Of a stretch of DNA of 64,000 nucleotides, positions 42,966 through 51,176 are shown in pieces (within the stretch, counting starts at the first letter, position 1; every line of letters starts with the position of its first letter). The DNA is from Haliotispira sp965263485 (GTDB lineage: Bacteria; Spirochaetota; Spirochaetia; SP-2023). The stretch is from the NCBI GenBank assembly GCA_965263485.1, contig CBDHHO010000002.1, forward strand, positions 1-64,000. Reading direction: 5' to 3'. Position numbers and translations under genes: made by a program. A model generated the notes under the pieces. That model searched no databases and was not told the origin of the DNA. It saw only the letters and a list, made by a program, of their open reading frames with translations.

Positions 42966-44213
42966 TTATTGGGGCGTATAGTCATTGTGGATCAGTCGAT
43001 AGTCGGCTTCGGCAGGACCGGTGCCGCTGTAAACCTCAATGGTCAGTTTGTTGCCGCAGCTGTTTTTGGCACCTTTAATTTGGCTGTGATCTTTGATGCT
43101 TTCGTGCACCTTGAGCACGGTCAGCGGGTTATAGTTCTTCTCGCAGGCCTTGAGTTGCAGCTTGCCTTTCCGTACTCCCCGTATATCAACTTGCTGCAGC
43201 TGATTGCCTTCCAAATACAGCTCTGTCAAAGCAGTGTTTGCCGAGAGGTCGATGTCGGTGAGATTGTTGTAGCCCAGATCCAAGTAGCTCAAAGCAGTGT
43301 TTGCCGACAGATCAATGGCGGTGAGCTTATTTTTGCTCAATTTCAGTTTTTCCAAAGCAATGTTGGGCGACAGGTCAATGGCGGTGAGCTCGGCTGAGAT
43401 CAAGTCCAGGTATGTCAAGTCGGTGAAATGCTGCACACCCAGCGCTGACTTGATGCTTGATGCGTCCTGAGGCTCTATCCTTGCCACCCCGGATCTGTCC
43501 GCCCAGCCGTCATTCGCCTTTAGTATTGTGCGAAATTCGGGGTCGGGAATGTAAACGGAATCGCCGCTCGTCAGCAGCACTGGGTACGACTGACCGGCGA
43601 CGCTATAGACCACCGGATTATGGAAATCACGGGTACTGGTTCCGGAAGTCTGGACAACTCCACCGACTGTAACACTGCCCGGGAAGTCAAAGTCGGCTAC
43701 TAGGCTGTCCTGTGCGGTCTTCAGCGCAGCGAGTTGCCCCGCAGGGATTTCTACACGAATAAAGTTTCCTGCCATTCCGCCGATGCTGTTTCCCCCCAAG
43801 GACGGGTTCTGACTTTGCAGAAAGTTAAATCTTGTGCCCTTGGGGGCCTTGGGGGCCTTGGGGGCCTTGGGGGCCTTGGGGGCCTTGGGGGCCTTGGGGG
43901 CAGGCACTGAGGCAACTTGCAAAGAATTACCTGGGTTGCTTTGGGTGCTTGGGTTACTTGGGTTACTTGGGTTGCTTTGGGTGCTTGGGTTACTTGGGTT
44001 GCTTTGGGTACTTGGGTTACTCGGGGTACTTAGGTCGTTTACGGGAGGGTCGCAGCCCTGCAGGAAGATCGGAAAGAGAAGGAGGAGAAACGGGCGCAAA
44101 AAGGACGCAGAAAAATACAGCTTCCTGCGGCACGGCCTTGGTTTTATCGCAGCGATGAGCGATGAGCGATGAGCGATGAGCGATGAGCGAATTTTACTAA
44201 ATTCGTGTTTCAT
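42966..44213 (-). CDS. Modular lipoprotein B: beta module plus leucine-rich repeats, heptamer leader
   Basis: 415 residues. The leader MKHEFSKIRSSLIAHRSSLI is coded across five copies of the 7-bp repeat and, unlike the 33.7-kb gene, is in frame with the signal peptide (FLRPFLLLLFPIFLQGCDPP). A Ser/Asn/Pro repeat region and seven Pro-Lys-Ala copies (43838-43905) form a stalk. The shared beta module follows (FNFLQSQNPSLGGNSIGGMA, GSVTVGGVVQTSGTSTRDF, VLLTSGDSVYIPD, ANDGWADRSG). The C-terminus has about five leucine-rich repeats (LTAIDLSANTALSYLDLGYN type) and a cap. LRR surface lipoproteins commonly bind host or cell partners. RBS AGGAG nine bases from ATG. Confidence 0.85.
   Translation of the reverse strand: MKHEFSKIRSSLIAHRSSLIAAIKPRPCRRKLYFSASFLRPFLLLLFPIFLQGCDPPVNDLSTPSNPSTQSNPSNPSTQSNPSNPSNPSTQSNPGNSLQVASVPAPKAPKAPKAPKAPKAPKAPKGTRFNFLQSQNPSLGGNSIGGMAGNFIRVEIPAGQLAALKTAQDSLVADFDFPGSVTVGGVVQTSGTSTRDFHNPVVYSVAGQSYPVLLTSGDSVYIPDPEFRTILKANDGWADRSGVARIEPQDASSIKSALGVQHFTDLTYLDLISAELTAIDLSPNIALEKLKLSKNKLTAIDLSANTALSYLDLGYNNLTDIDLSANTALTELYLEGNQLQQVDIRGVRKGKLQLKACEKNYNPLTVLKVHESIKDHSQIKGAKNSCGNKLTIEVYSGTGPAEADYRLIHNDYTPQ
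43838..43905 (-). repeat. Nine-base repeat coding Pro-Lys-Ala
   Basis: About seven copies of GGGGCCTTG on the plus strand. Frame-preserving changes would alter stalk length. Confidence 0.75.
44154..44188 (-). repeat. Heptanucleotide repeat (GCTCATC)5 in lipoprotein B leader
   Basis: Five perfect copies, in-frame state. Gain or loss of one copy would break the reading frame. Confidence 0.8.
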
Positions 44214-44329
44214 AGTGCAATACTCCTGCTTCTAAAGTTTTTGGGGTACACCAGTTTATGCTCAGCGGCATATTATGCTGTACCCCGGAATCTGGCCCCA
44301 AGGCTGGTTCTCAAGGCTGGTTCTCAAGA

Positions 44330-45103
44330 CTAGTTCTCAAGACTGGGCTCAAGCTTTGATTTTTCATCGGAGATGGGAGATAATGAAAAATCAAAACCTA
44401 TAATATCCGGACTTTCGGGACGTTTCGTGACAACCACCGGCGCATAAGGGCCTGGATGCTCCTTATGGTTGCCATCATCGTGGTCATCATAGTGATCATC
44501 ATCGTGGTCATCATCGTGGTCATCATCGTGATCATCATCGTGGTCAGAAAGCTCATTCTCTATCACATGCACCAGTACGGACACAAAGCTTCCATAAGAC
44601 CGAGTCTCTATTGTTCGTACTTCGGTTTTTTGAGCCCAGCCGTCATTGTGATCCAAAATTCCGAGTACATTGGAATGGGGGGAGTTGGATGAATCGGGAG
44701 CGGGAATGTAGACACGGTCGCCGCTCGTCAACAATACTTGATAAGACTGACCGTCGACGATATAGACCATTAGCTCACGAAAATTATTGACTGTAGTGCC
44801 GGAAGTCTGGGGCATGCCACCGACCGTAACACTGCCCGGAAAGTAGAAGTCGGCTACCAGTTCCTTCTGTTTCTCCTTAAATTTGCCGAGCTGCCCGGCG
44901 GGAACATCCACGATAATGGCGTTCTCTGTAATTTTGCCGATGAGGTCGCTCTCCAGAAACGAATGCCGGTTTTTCAGGAAGCGAAACTCTGGTAAAGCAA
45001 GTCGTTCATCTCCGGGCGGATTACAGGCAATTACCAGCATCAAAGACAAGAAGGCTATTGCCGTAGTACCCACGGCCTTTTGCCTCTGAAATATTTTGCA
45101 CAT
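44330..45103 (-). CDS. Modular lipoprotein C: beta module plus His/Asp repeat
   Basis: 257 residues. Lipoprotein signal ending MLVIACNPPG. The shared beta module spans about 40-175 (FRFLKNRHSFLESDLIGKI, VDVPAGQLGKFKEKQKELV, GSVTVGGMPQTSGTTVNNF, YQVLLTSGDRVYIPAPD, HNDGWAQKTEV). The C-terminus carries a His/Asp tract of repeated HDDD units coded by a simple repeat (44465-44550), probably a metal-binding stretch. First of three tandem paralogues (C, B, A). C and A share a signal peptide type (M-C/H-KI-xxQKAxG); B uses the heptamer leader instead. Confidence 0.8.
   Translation of the reverse strand: MCKIFQRQKAVGTTAIAFLSLMLVIACNPPGDERLALPEFRFLKNRHSFLESDLIGKITENAIIVDVPAGQLGKFKEKQKELVADFYFPGSVTVGGMPQTSGTTVNNFRELMVYIVDGQSYQVLLTSGDRVYIPAPDSSNSPHSNVLGILDHNDGWAQKTEVRTIETRSYGSFVSVLVHVIENELSDHDDDHDDDHDDDHDDDHYDDHDDGNHKEHPGPYAPVVVTKRPESPDIIGFDFSLSPISDEKSKLEPSLEN
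44465..44550 (-). repeat. Simple repeat coding His/Asp tract
   Basis: Degenerate copies of a 12-base unit like gatgaccacgat on the coding strand, giving HDDDHDDDH. A shorter related tract occurs in lipoprotein A near 42475-42530. Confidence 0.7.
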
Positions 45104-45312
45104 ACATTCCTCCCCAAAGTTTCTGGAAATATGCGAGCTTGCACCCGGCAGGAGTATATTATAGGAAGAACGGCAGGTAAGTGCAACTCATTTGCAATAA
45201 TTATTCACAGAAACAATTGCTATTTCCTCTCAATTTTTCATTGCCCCCACTGATTCTGGTGGTTCGCCACACCCCGGAGCCCTCCACAGCAGCAGGACAG
45301 ACCAAATGCGCC

Positions 45313-45350
45313 TAAAAAGGCAGCGGCGGCAAAAACCGCTGCCTTTTTAG
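45313..45350. terminator. Strong bidirectional terminator with no adjacent gene end
   Basis: AAAAAGGCAGCGG and CCGCTGCCTTTTT arms around CGGCAAAAA. It lies between two divergent genes, so it either ends an unrecognised small RNA (the 100 bp to its left are moderately GC-rich) or is what is left of a lost gene. Confidence 0.6.
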
Positions 45351-45360
45351 AATCTATTAA

Positions 45361-45688
45361 GGGCACCTCTCAAAATGGTATCGCTTTCCGCGAGCTGGCG
45401 CAGCCATTGGAAAAGCATGGGAGAATGTGGGGAGGCTCCCATGCGAGCTGGCGCAGCATGGGAGAAACAGGGGAGGGCCGGGCGCAGCTAGGCCCGACCT
45501 TCCTTTCTGCGAGCTGGCGCAGCATGGGAGAAACAGGGGAGGGCCGGGCGCAGCTAGGCCCGACCTTCCTTTCTGCGAGCTGGCGCAGCATGGGAGAAAC
45601 AGGGAAGGCCCGTGCGAAGCCAGGGCCGACCTTCCTTTCTGCGAGCTAGCGCAGCATCTTTCTGTAATGAAGAATTTTAGAGATCCCT
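45361..45688. mobile_element. Short element with IS5-like ends carrying a GC-rich repeat array
   Basis: Left end gggcacctctcaaaatgg and right end attttagagatccc in inverted orientation. The interior holds about three and a half copies of the 67-bp hairpin unit (45430-45655), variants reading aaacaggggagggccgggcg. No gene. Confidence 0.7.
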
Positions 45689-45973
45689 TATTTTAAAGAA
45701 CGTCTATTTATAACCTTAAATGACGTAATTATAAAAGATTGTGGCTCTGACCCTGAATGAAAATGCCAAGTAGTTTTCCTCCGCTTTCCCGAAAGAACAG
45801 ATGCCAAACAAGAGCTTCAAGCTGTAGAGACAGTGGATAAAACACTATTCAGCATCTGCGACATCAATCAAAACCAAGTTCCCTTAAAATCTACTTTTTA
45901 TTATTCTTAAACGTTTTAAATCAAATTTCGGCAACCCACACAAAAAAAAGTTGAAAAAAAATGTGAATGAATG

Positions 45974-46000
45974 CGAAACTTCTTGGCATAGTGCCGATAA
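45974..46000 (+). promoter_or_regulatory. Sigma-28 (FliA) promoter of flaA
   Basis: CGAAACTT, 11 bases, GCCGATAA. The -10 box is a perfect flagellar sigma-28 consensus with the correct 11-base gap; the -35 box is degenerate. It is 46 bases upstream of the flaA ATG. Confidence 0.7.
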
Positions 46001-46045
46001 ACTGTATATTGTATGCCAACATCAAAACCAAGGAGTCCTTTAGTT

Positions 46046-47170
46046 ATGTTACGCAAAATTCTTTTGCCCTTAGTTTTACTACAGTTCGCTACTGCGCTGT
46101 ATGCCGAAGATGAGATCTGGATTGATTTTAGTGCATTGCCCCCAGGCTATGTTCCCGAAGCTGGTGCTTATGCCCGCCAGTACGATCCTGCTCCGATACA
46201 GGAGGATGATGAGACCGTAGTGGATTACTCTAATGTCTATGATCCCTTTTCCCGTTTGCCCCAGAACCTGCTGCCCAGCCGTTTTGAAAATCAGACGGCC
46301 TCAAACGGCAACCCGGCTTACGATGAGATGAGACTTTCTTTGGCCCTTGATCGCTGGCAGGTGAAGCTTTCGGGTTCTTCCAATCTCGTTCAAAACAAAA
46401 TCAGTTCGCAGGTTGTCGCCTACAATACCAGAGATTCTTCGAGCCGCTATCCGGGTGAGCAAATAATGGCCGTACACTTTTCTTTGCCTGATTTATTGGT
46501 CAACTCTAAAGCTTGGATTGTTCCTGAATTTTCTATTCCACCTTACTCTGTGGCTCCGGGTACCGATTTGGCTGAAGATGCACAAAAGTCTGCAATGGAA
46601 AGAATGGGCCAATTCCTTAACAAAGGCGTATTGCGTAATGTGGGCCCGGTTCGTTCGATCACCGCGACTGTTTACGGTCGCCGCTTCCCCGTTACTCTGT
46701 TTATCGAAGCAGATCATACTGACATCGGCAAGCGCGAGTATCCGATGGGAAGTCTCAGGTTTTCTGGATGGCAAGATCTTGTTTGGACCAACCCGAATTA
46801 TGTTGCTGATGTTCGCAAGCGCAGCTATGAAAATATTCCCGAATATCCTCGTGGCGTTCCTTCAATGATTTTGCGTGCCCTGCGTATTGATCGTTCAATC
46901 AACGATGTCAGTGATGAGGCTTCTCAGGTTGTGTTCTATGTCAAGGAAATTCGTGTTGTTTACGATGATGCTATTTCCGATACATTCGACACAGAAATTG
47001 ACGATGAGCAGATCTGGCAGTTGAATACATTCAGCTCTGGAAAAGCTGCTCTGGATAATGCTCTGAATTCGAGTATGAATACTGTAGATCGCTATTTAGA
47101 GTTGGAAAACCGTGCGGAATATCCGTCGCAGGATACCACAGGAGAGCCGGCAGCAACATCTGGGCAATAG
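46046..47170 (+). CDS. flaA: Flagellar filament outer-layer (sheath) protein FlaA
   Basis: 374 residues from the ATG at 46046, with AAGGAG ten bases upstream; an earlier in-frame ATG (46013) lacks an RBS. Signal peptide LLPLVLLQFATALYAEDE, so exported to the periplasm. Family motifs are ENQTASNGNPAYDEMRLSLA, NTRDSSSRYPGEQIMAVHFS, VYGRRFPVTLFIEADHTDIG and FSGWQDLVWTNPNYV. FlaA sheaths the periplasmic flagella of spirochetes and affects their stiffness, so this gene marks the host phylum. A terminator follows. Confidence 0.95.
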   Translation: MLRKILLPLVLLQFATALYAEDEIWIDFSALPPGYVPEAGAYARQYDPAPIQEDDETVVDYSNVYDPFSRLPQNLLPSRFENQTASNGNPAYDEMRLSLALDRWQVKLSGSSNLVQNKISSQVVAYNTRDSSSRYPGEQIMAVHFSLPDLLVNSKAWIVPEFSIPPYSVAPGTDLAEDAQKSAMERMGQFLNKGVLRNVGPVRSITATVYGRRFPVTLFIEADHTDIGKREYPMGSLRFSGWQDLVWTNPNYVADVRKRSYENIPEYPRGVPSMILRALRIDRSINDVSDEASQVVFYVKEIRVVYDDAISDTFDTEIDDEQIWQLNTFSSGKAALDNALNSSMNTVDRYLELENRAEYPSQDTTGEPAATSGQ

Positions 47171-47251
47171 ACTGTCCAGCTATCATCTACACACACTGGG
47201 GAATCGGGGCAGAAGCAAAATGCTATAAGCTCCCTAAGTGTACAGTCGAAT

Positions 47252-47310
47252 AAACAAAAGTGGCAGCTTTGCAGGTATGGATCTACTTGTTGAAGCTGCC
47301 TCTTTTGTTT
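47252..47310 (+). terminator. Terminator after flaA
   Basis: AAACAAAAG plus GGCAGCTT pair with AAGCTGCC plus CTTTTGTTT across a loop of about 22 bases. It could also work for the minus strand. Confidence 0.7.
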
Positions 47311-47323
47311 ACAGGAGTTCGCA

Positions 47324-47986
47324 ATGAGCTCAGTGAGTTCTCCCAAGTTGATGGCAATTATGCTAGCAGATGGTCTGGAAGAAATAGAATTCACTGTGCC
47401 GTTTGACCTGTGCTTTCGTGCGGGGATTGAGCTCATCTTCGTTGCGGTCCCTAGCGATGAGCTTGGCGGGGGCGATGAGCTTGGCGGGGGCGATGAGCTT
47501 GGCAATGAATTATGGATTACCGGCTCTCATGGCCTGACAATACAGGCTCACATGACTTTGCCGGAATTTCTGTCTCGGTGCCGGGCCCAAACGCTTGCAG
47601 TCGATGGGGTATTTTTGCCGGGCGGCATGCCGGGCAGCAAACATCTTTCAGAAAACAGCCAGTTGTTGACTTTTCTACAAGAATACAACCATGGCTTAGA
47701 GGGAGCGGGGCACTATCTGGCGGCTATTTGCGCCGCTCCGGCCCACGTTTTGAGCAAGGCTGGCAGTGTGCTAAAGGGCAGGAATTACACCTGCTATCCC
47801 GGAGCAGAGGCGGTGGTGCCGCCGGGGCTCAATGCAAAAAAACAGGAACAGGCTCTAGTAGAGGATCGCAATGTGATTACCGCAAGCGGTGCAGGCAGTG
47901 CACACCTATTGGCCGAACGCCTGATAGAACGACTGGCAGGTGAGGCCAAAGCCATTGAAGTGATGCGCGCAGTACTCTATAAGTGA
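47324..47986 (+). CDS. DJ-1/PfpI family protein with in-frame repeat
   Basis: 220 residues, DJ-1/YajL type. DGLEEIEFTVPFDLCFRAG supplies the conserved Glu, GVFLPGGMPGSKHL the glycine loop, and AAICAAPAHVL the nucleophile Cys (about 129) of the elbow. ITASGAGSAHLLAERLIERL completes the active site. Proposed roles are protein deglycase or oxidative-stress chaperone. Odd feature: three 18-bp repeats (47455-47508) code DELGGG copies in the loop after beta 2, lengthening it relative to homologues. Confidence 0.85.
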   Translation: MSSVSSPKLMAIMLADGLEEIEFTVPFDLCFRAGIELIFVAVPSDELGGGDELGGGDELGNELWITGSHGLTIQAHMTLPEFLSRCRAQTLAVDGVFLPGGMPGSKHLSENSQLLTFLQEYNHGLEGAGHYLAAICAAPAHVLSKAGSVLKGRNYTCYPGAEAVVPPGLNAKKQEQALVEDRNVITASGAGSAHLLAERLIERLAGEAKAIEVMRAVLYK

Positions 47987-47993
47987 GCAGTTG

Positions 47994-48416
47994 TCAATCT
48001 TGCGCATGCTGTAGGATCGAGGAAATGCGGCCTACAACCTTTTCTCGATTCAGGGGTTTGACAACGTAGTTTTTTGCCCCAATCAGCAGAGACTTCTTGA
48101 CCAAGTCTTCTTTACCCAAAGCACTGACCATAATTACAATCACTTTAGGGTCAAATTCAATCAGCTTGGTCAATGCCGTAATTCCGTCCATACGAGGCAT
48201 AGTAATATCCATGGTGATGAAGTCGATCCCATCGGGATTTGCCTGGTACTTTTCAAGGGCTTCTTGACCATCGCCGGCAGTTTCGACTACTGCAAAACCT
48301 TCGGAATTCAAAATGGTACTCATTTGCTTCTGCACGAACACTGAATCATCGACCACCATTGTGCGATAGGGTTCGCCAGATTTCTTCAGGATTTGGGTTT
48401 TTCCTTGCTCGGACAT
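47994..48416 (-). CDS. CheY-like single-domain response regulator
   Basis: 140 residues, receiver domain only. VVDDSVFVQKQM has the acidic pair, ITMDITMPRMDG the phospho-acceptor Asp (about 69), VSALGKEDLV the Thr/Ser position, and NYVVKPLNREKVVGRI the conserved Lys. The MDITMP sequence and DDSVFVQKQMSTIL resemble spirochetal CheY-type proteins linked to chemotaxis. Stop is 7 bp from that of the DJ-1 gene on the other strand. Confidence 0.9.
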   Translation of the reverse strand: MSEQGKTQILKKSGEPYRTMVVDDSVFVQKQMSTILNSEGFAVVETAGDGQEALEKYQANPDGIDFITMDITMPRMDGITALTKLIEFDPKVIVIMVSALGKEDLVKKSLLIGAKNYVVKPLNREKVVGRISSILQHAQD

Positions 48417-48846
48417 GGCTTAGACTCCTCTCTGCAAACTTGCTTAGATAAGCCTTATGGTAAAGCAAAAGAGTCAAAATTTCCAGCAAATTTCCGGACT
48501 TAGGTTTTCTCTGAGCCAGAATCTGCGAGTCCGGCGCAAAATTGGAATTTTTAGAATTTCCCTTTATAATCACCCGCTGGATGCGGCCCCGATACATGGG
48601 TTTCCTGTATCGGGAATCCATTGCAAGTCGGTAAAAAGGTGATCGGATAGTATCGCTTCACAAGAGCTGCTGCCCTGTTATGCCCCGGCAATTCAAGTGC
48701 CTTTTGATGCTGAGCGAGTACTGCTGAGAAAATTGCGGCCTCGTTTGAGAATGAAGATTCAAAAGCGTTTTTGAGCACCGAAGCACAGAGCAATACCATT
48801 TCACGTTCAGCAAATCAATGAACTTTCCTGCCGTACAGCCAGAAGG
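48417..48846. other. Intergenic region with an IS5-like end
   Basis: Contains a right-form end (48547-48563, ttttagaatttccc) preceded by an 80-bp imperfect inverted segment (tttccggactt ... gagtccggcgc). The rest holds no recognisable gene. Confidence 0.45.
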
Positions 48847-49836
48847 GTGAGGCGCATGAAACAAATAGAGCTTCGCGAAGGCATGACATTTATTGAATTC
48901 TTTACCCCTGTCATTCGCGAGATTATGGCCAATCCGGACATTAAAATACCGGAAGTCACTCCAGCAAATGTATACAGCCCTGGTATTCCGGTCTATCGCA
49001 AGATCATTTGCGATATGGCGGACGGGCTGATGCTCCCCGGTTCCGGCCTGCGCAATACCGGGCAGTTCATTGAATTATGGCAGCGCTCTCAGAAGGGTGA
49101 ATCCTGCCTGATTATGATGGAACATTTCAGCAATTTCGATTTCCCGGCTCTGCTGCGCTTTTTTGAACAGACTCCCGGTTTGGGGGAGGAGGCGGCCAAT
49201 GCCCTGCTTCCGATTCAGGCCTACAAGTTAACCGCGGGCAACCGGGCCACCCCCGCGATGTCCAGCGCGTATTCAACGATTACCATTTATCCGAGCCGCC
49301 ACATCGACCAGATTGAAGATGAGGAAGAAAGGCGCAAAGTAAGAGAAATTTCGACACCGATGAATCACGCGGCTATCGGTGAGATGACCAAACGCAAATA
49401 CCAAGGTCGCATTATTCTAGTCTTCCCTACAGGTACCCGCTACCGCCCCTGGAACCCGGATAGCAAACGTGCGGTGAGAGAAGCGGAAAGCTACTTGAAA
49501 GTCTTCCAAAATGTGCTGTTCGTTGGGCTAAATGGTTTCTGCCTGATACCTTCTCGCGATGAGAACATGGAAAATGATCTGGTGAAAGAGAATGTGGTGT
49601 TGATGACAGCCGGAACCATTGTGCGGGGCCGCGAGTTCCGCGATCGGGTGATCTGCAAGCATCAATTGGATACCGACCCCAAAACGGCCGACAAGAAACA
49701 CATTAAGAGTGTGGTCTGCGAGGCCATCATGGCCGAGCTGGAGAAACTGCACCGCGAAGCCGAGCCGGTCTACCGCAAATTGCTCGAAGAGACCCGCAAC
49801 CCCGATAATCCGTTCCTCAAATACCGCGATTCGTAA
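48847..49836 (+). CDS. PlsC-like lysophospholipid acyltransferase
   Basis: 329 residues. The acyltransferase block 1 is MMEHFSNFDFPALLRFF, an H-x4-D catalytic motif; block 3 appears as ILVFPTGTRYRPW (FPEGTR equivalent with Thr for Glu). The flanking STITIYPSRHIDQI likely forms block 2. No strong membrane helix, so probably peripheral at the inner membrane. It should transfer an acyl chain to the sn-1 or sn-2 position of a glycerol phosphate. The Thr in FPTGTR is unusual and might change substrate. RBS is weak. Confidence 0.75.
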   Translation: MRRMKQIELREGMTFIEFFTPVIREIMANPDIKIPEVTPANVYSPGIPVYRKIICDMADGLMLPGSGLRNTGQFIELWQRSQKGESCLIMMEHFSNFDFPALLRFFEQTPGLGEEAANALLPIQAYKLTAGNRATPAMSSAYSTITIYPSRHIDQIEDEEERRKVREISTPMNHAAIGEMTKRKYQGRIILVFPTGTRYRPWNPDSKRAVREAESYLKVFQNVLFVGLNGFCLIPSRDENMENDLVKENVVLMTAGTIVRGREFRDRVICKHQLDTDPKTADKKHIKSVVCEAIMAELEKLHREAEPVYRKLLEETRNPDNPFLKYRDS

Positions 49837-49962
49837 CCTGGTCTCCGGCTGTCTGCCAGATGCCAGGACCAAGGGGATTGATACGGAGCTGCTGCGAAGT
49901 TCCCGCACGATTCCAAGGCACCCCCGGCTGTCCCCTCCCGATAATCTGCCGCTGTTAACCCG

Positions 49963-51144
49963 ATGCCTCCGAACTCCTTCCGCCTATCGCTGGCCCCAAT
50001 GATCGATAAAACGGAGCCGCGCTTTCGTTATTTGATCCGGCAATTGTTTCCTGAAATGCATTTGTACACTGAAATGATTGCCTCGGGGGCGATCATTCAC
50101 GGGCAGTGCCGGGATTTTCTGGCCCTTGATCCTTCGGAGCCACCCGTAGCCCTGCAACTGGGTACACACTGTCCGGAAGAAGCCTACCGGGCTGTCTTGC
50201 TCGCGCGGCGGTACGCCGAGCCGAGCGGCCCGGGTTTTACCGAGTACAACCTGAACGCCGGCTGTCCCAGCGACCGGGTGCAGAACCGCAATATCGGTGC
50301 CATCCTGATGAACGATGCGCCGCTGGTGGCCGAGATCTTGGCCGCCATGCGCCAGGCCCTGCGGGACAGTCAACGAAGCGTGCCCGGCCCCTTGCCCGAA
50401 GTAACGCTCAAACAGCGACTGGGCATTCAGCAGAAGAGCCGGGGCATCGACCTGAGCAGCCCAGAACAACTCTACGCCTTTGTGGAGCGGCTTGTGCCCC
50501 ACTGCGACCGCCTGATTATTCATGCCCGCATCGCGATTCTTGAGGGCCTCAACCCTAAGCAGAATCGGGAAATTCCACCGCTGAATTATCCGTTGGTATT
50601 CCGGCTGCGCCGCGACTTTGCCCCCGTGCCGGTCGAGCTCAACGGAGGCCTGAAAAACTATCAGCAGATTGCCGCGCTGCTCCCACCGCCTTCAGGCGGC
50701 GACTCAGCGGGGTCGCTGGACGGTGCTATGCTGGGCCGGATTAGCTATGAAGATACTTGGGAGCTGTTCCGTATCCGCCAGAGCCTGCGGAAACACGGGC
50801 AGCTTGCGGCACTCGCAAAGGTTCAAAAGTTTTCGGAGCCTTCGGTCTCCGGTGCGATAAAGGGTGTCGTCAACCGTTCGGAGCTGCTGCAGCGTTACCT
50901 GGTGTATCTGGAACAGTATCCTTCCGAGCAAAGTATTCCGGCCCAAGTCTGGCCCTTGCTGAATCTTTGGCACGGTCTGCCGGAAGCTCGCGCCTGGCGG
51001 CGCTTATTGAGTCCGCCTTATCCGGCTGAGTTGGGGCGCAGAAACAGCAAAGCAGTGGTGAGCCTACTGCGCCGGGCGATTGAGCAGATGCAGGAACTGG
51101 AACTGCGCTATCCGGAGCGCGAAACTGAGGCTGGCGGATTCTAA
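49963..51144 (+). CDS. tRNA-dihydrouridine synthase (DusA-like)
   Basis: 393 residues. FMN TIM barrel with LAPMIDKTEPRFRYLIRQL, LYTEMIASGAIIHG, PVALQLGTHCPEEAY, YNLNAGCPSDRVQNRNIGAI (catalytic Cys), LIIHARIAILEGLNPKQNRE and PVELNGGLKNYQQIAALL. These follow DusA, which reduces U20/U20a in the tRNA D-loop. The NREIPPLNY stretch is particular to DusA. C-terminal helical domain is longer than usual and ends just before an IS5-like end (51145-51162). Confidence 0.9.
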   Translation: MPPNSFRLSLAPMIDKTEPRFRYLIRQLFPEMHLYTEMIASGAIIHGQCRDFLALDPSEPPVALQLGTHCPEEAYRAVLLARRYAEPSGPGFTEYNLNAGCPSDRVQNRNIGAILMNDAPLVAEILAAMRQALRDSQRSVPGPLPEVTLKQRLGIQQKSRGIDLSSPEQLYAFVERLVPHCDRLIIHARIAILEGLNPKQNREIPPLNYPLVFRLRRDFAPVPVELNGGLKNYQQIAALLPPPSGGDSAGSLDGAMLGRISYEDTWELFRIRQSLRKHGQLAALAKVQKFSEPSVSGAIKGVVNRSELLQRYLVYLEQYPSEQSIPAQVWPLLNLWHGLPEARAWRRLLSPPYPAELGRRNSKAVVSLLRRAIEQMQELELRYPERETEAGGF

Positions 51145-51162
51145 GTTTTTAGGGGTTCTCTA
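51145..51162. repeat. IS5-like terminal repeat, degenerate
   Basis: gtttttaggggttctcta between the convergent dus and lepA genes; overlaps the dus stop region. Confidence 0.4.
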
Positions 51163-51176
51163 AAGATGGGCGGCTG

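Larger units (their letters stand above)
45104..46045. other. Intergenic region before flaA
   Basis: From left: 200 bp of AT-rich DNA, a lone terminator hairpin (45313-45350), a short element packed with GC-rich repeats (45361-45688), 280 bp of AT-rich DNA with no gene seen, and the flaA promoter. Confidence 0.55.

Noticed and set aside
45985..46000. Sigma-54 promoter before flaA (TGGCATAGTGCC)
   Set aside because: The spacing and the GC element do not fit TGGCAC-N5-TTGC, whereas the sigma-28 -10 box and gap fit exactly.
47512..47943. 143-codon frame inside the DJ-1 gene
   Set aside because: Out-of-frame shadow; the DJ-1 frame contains all catalytic motifs.
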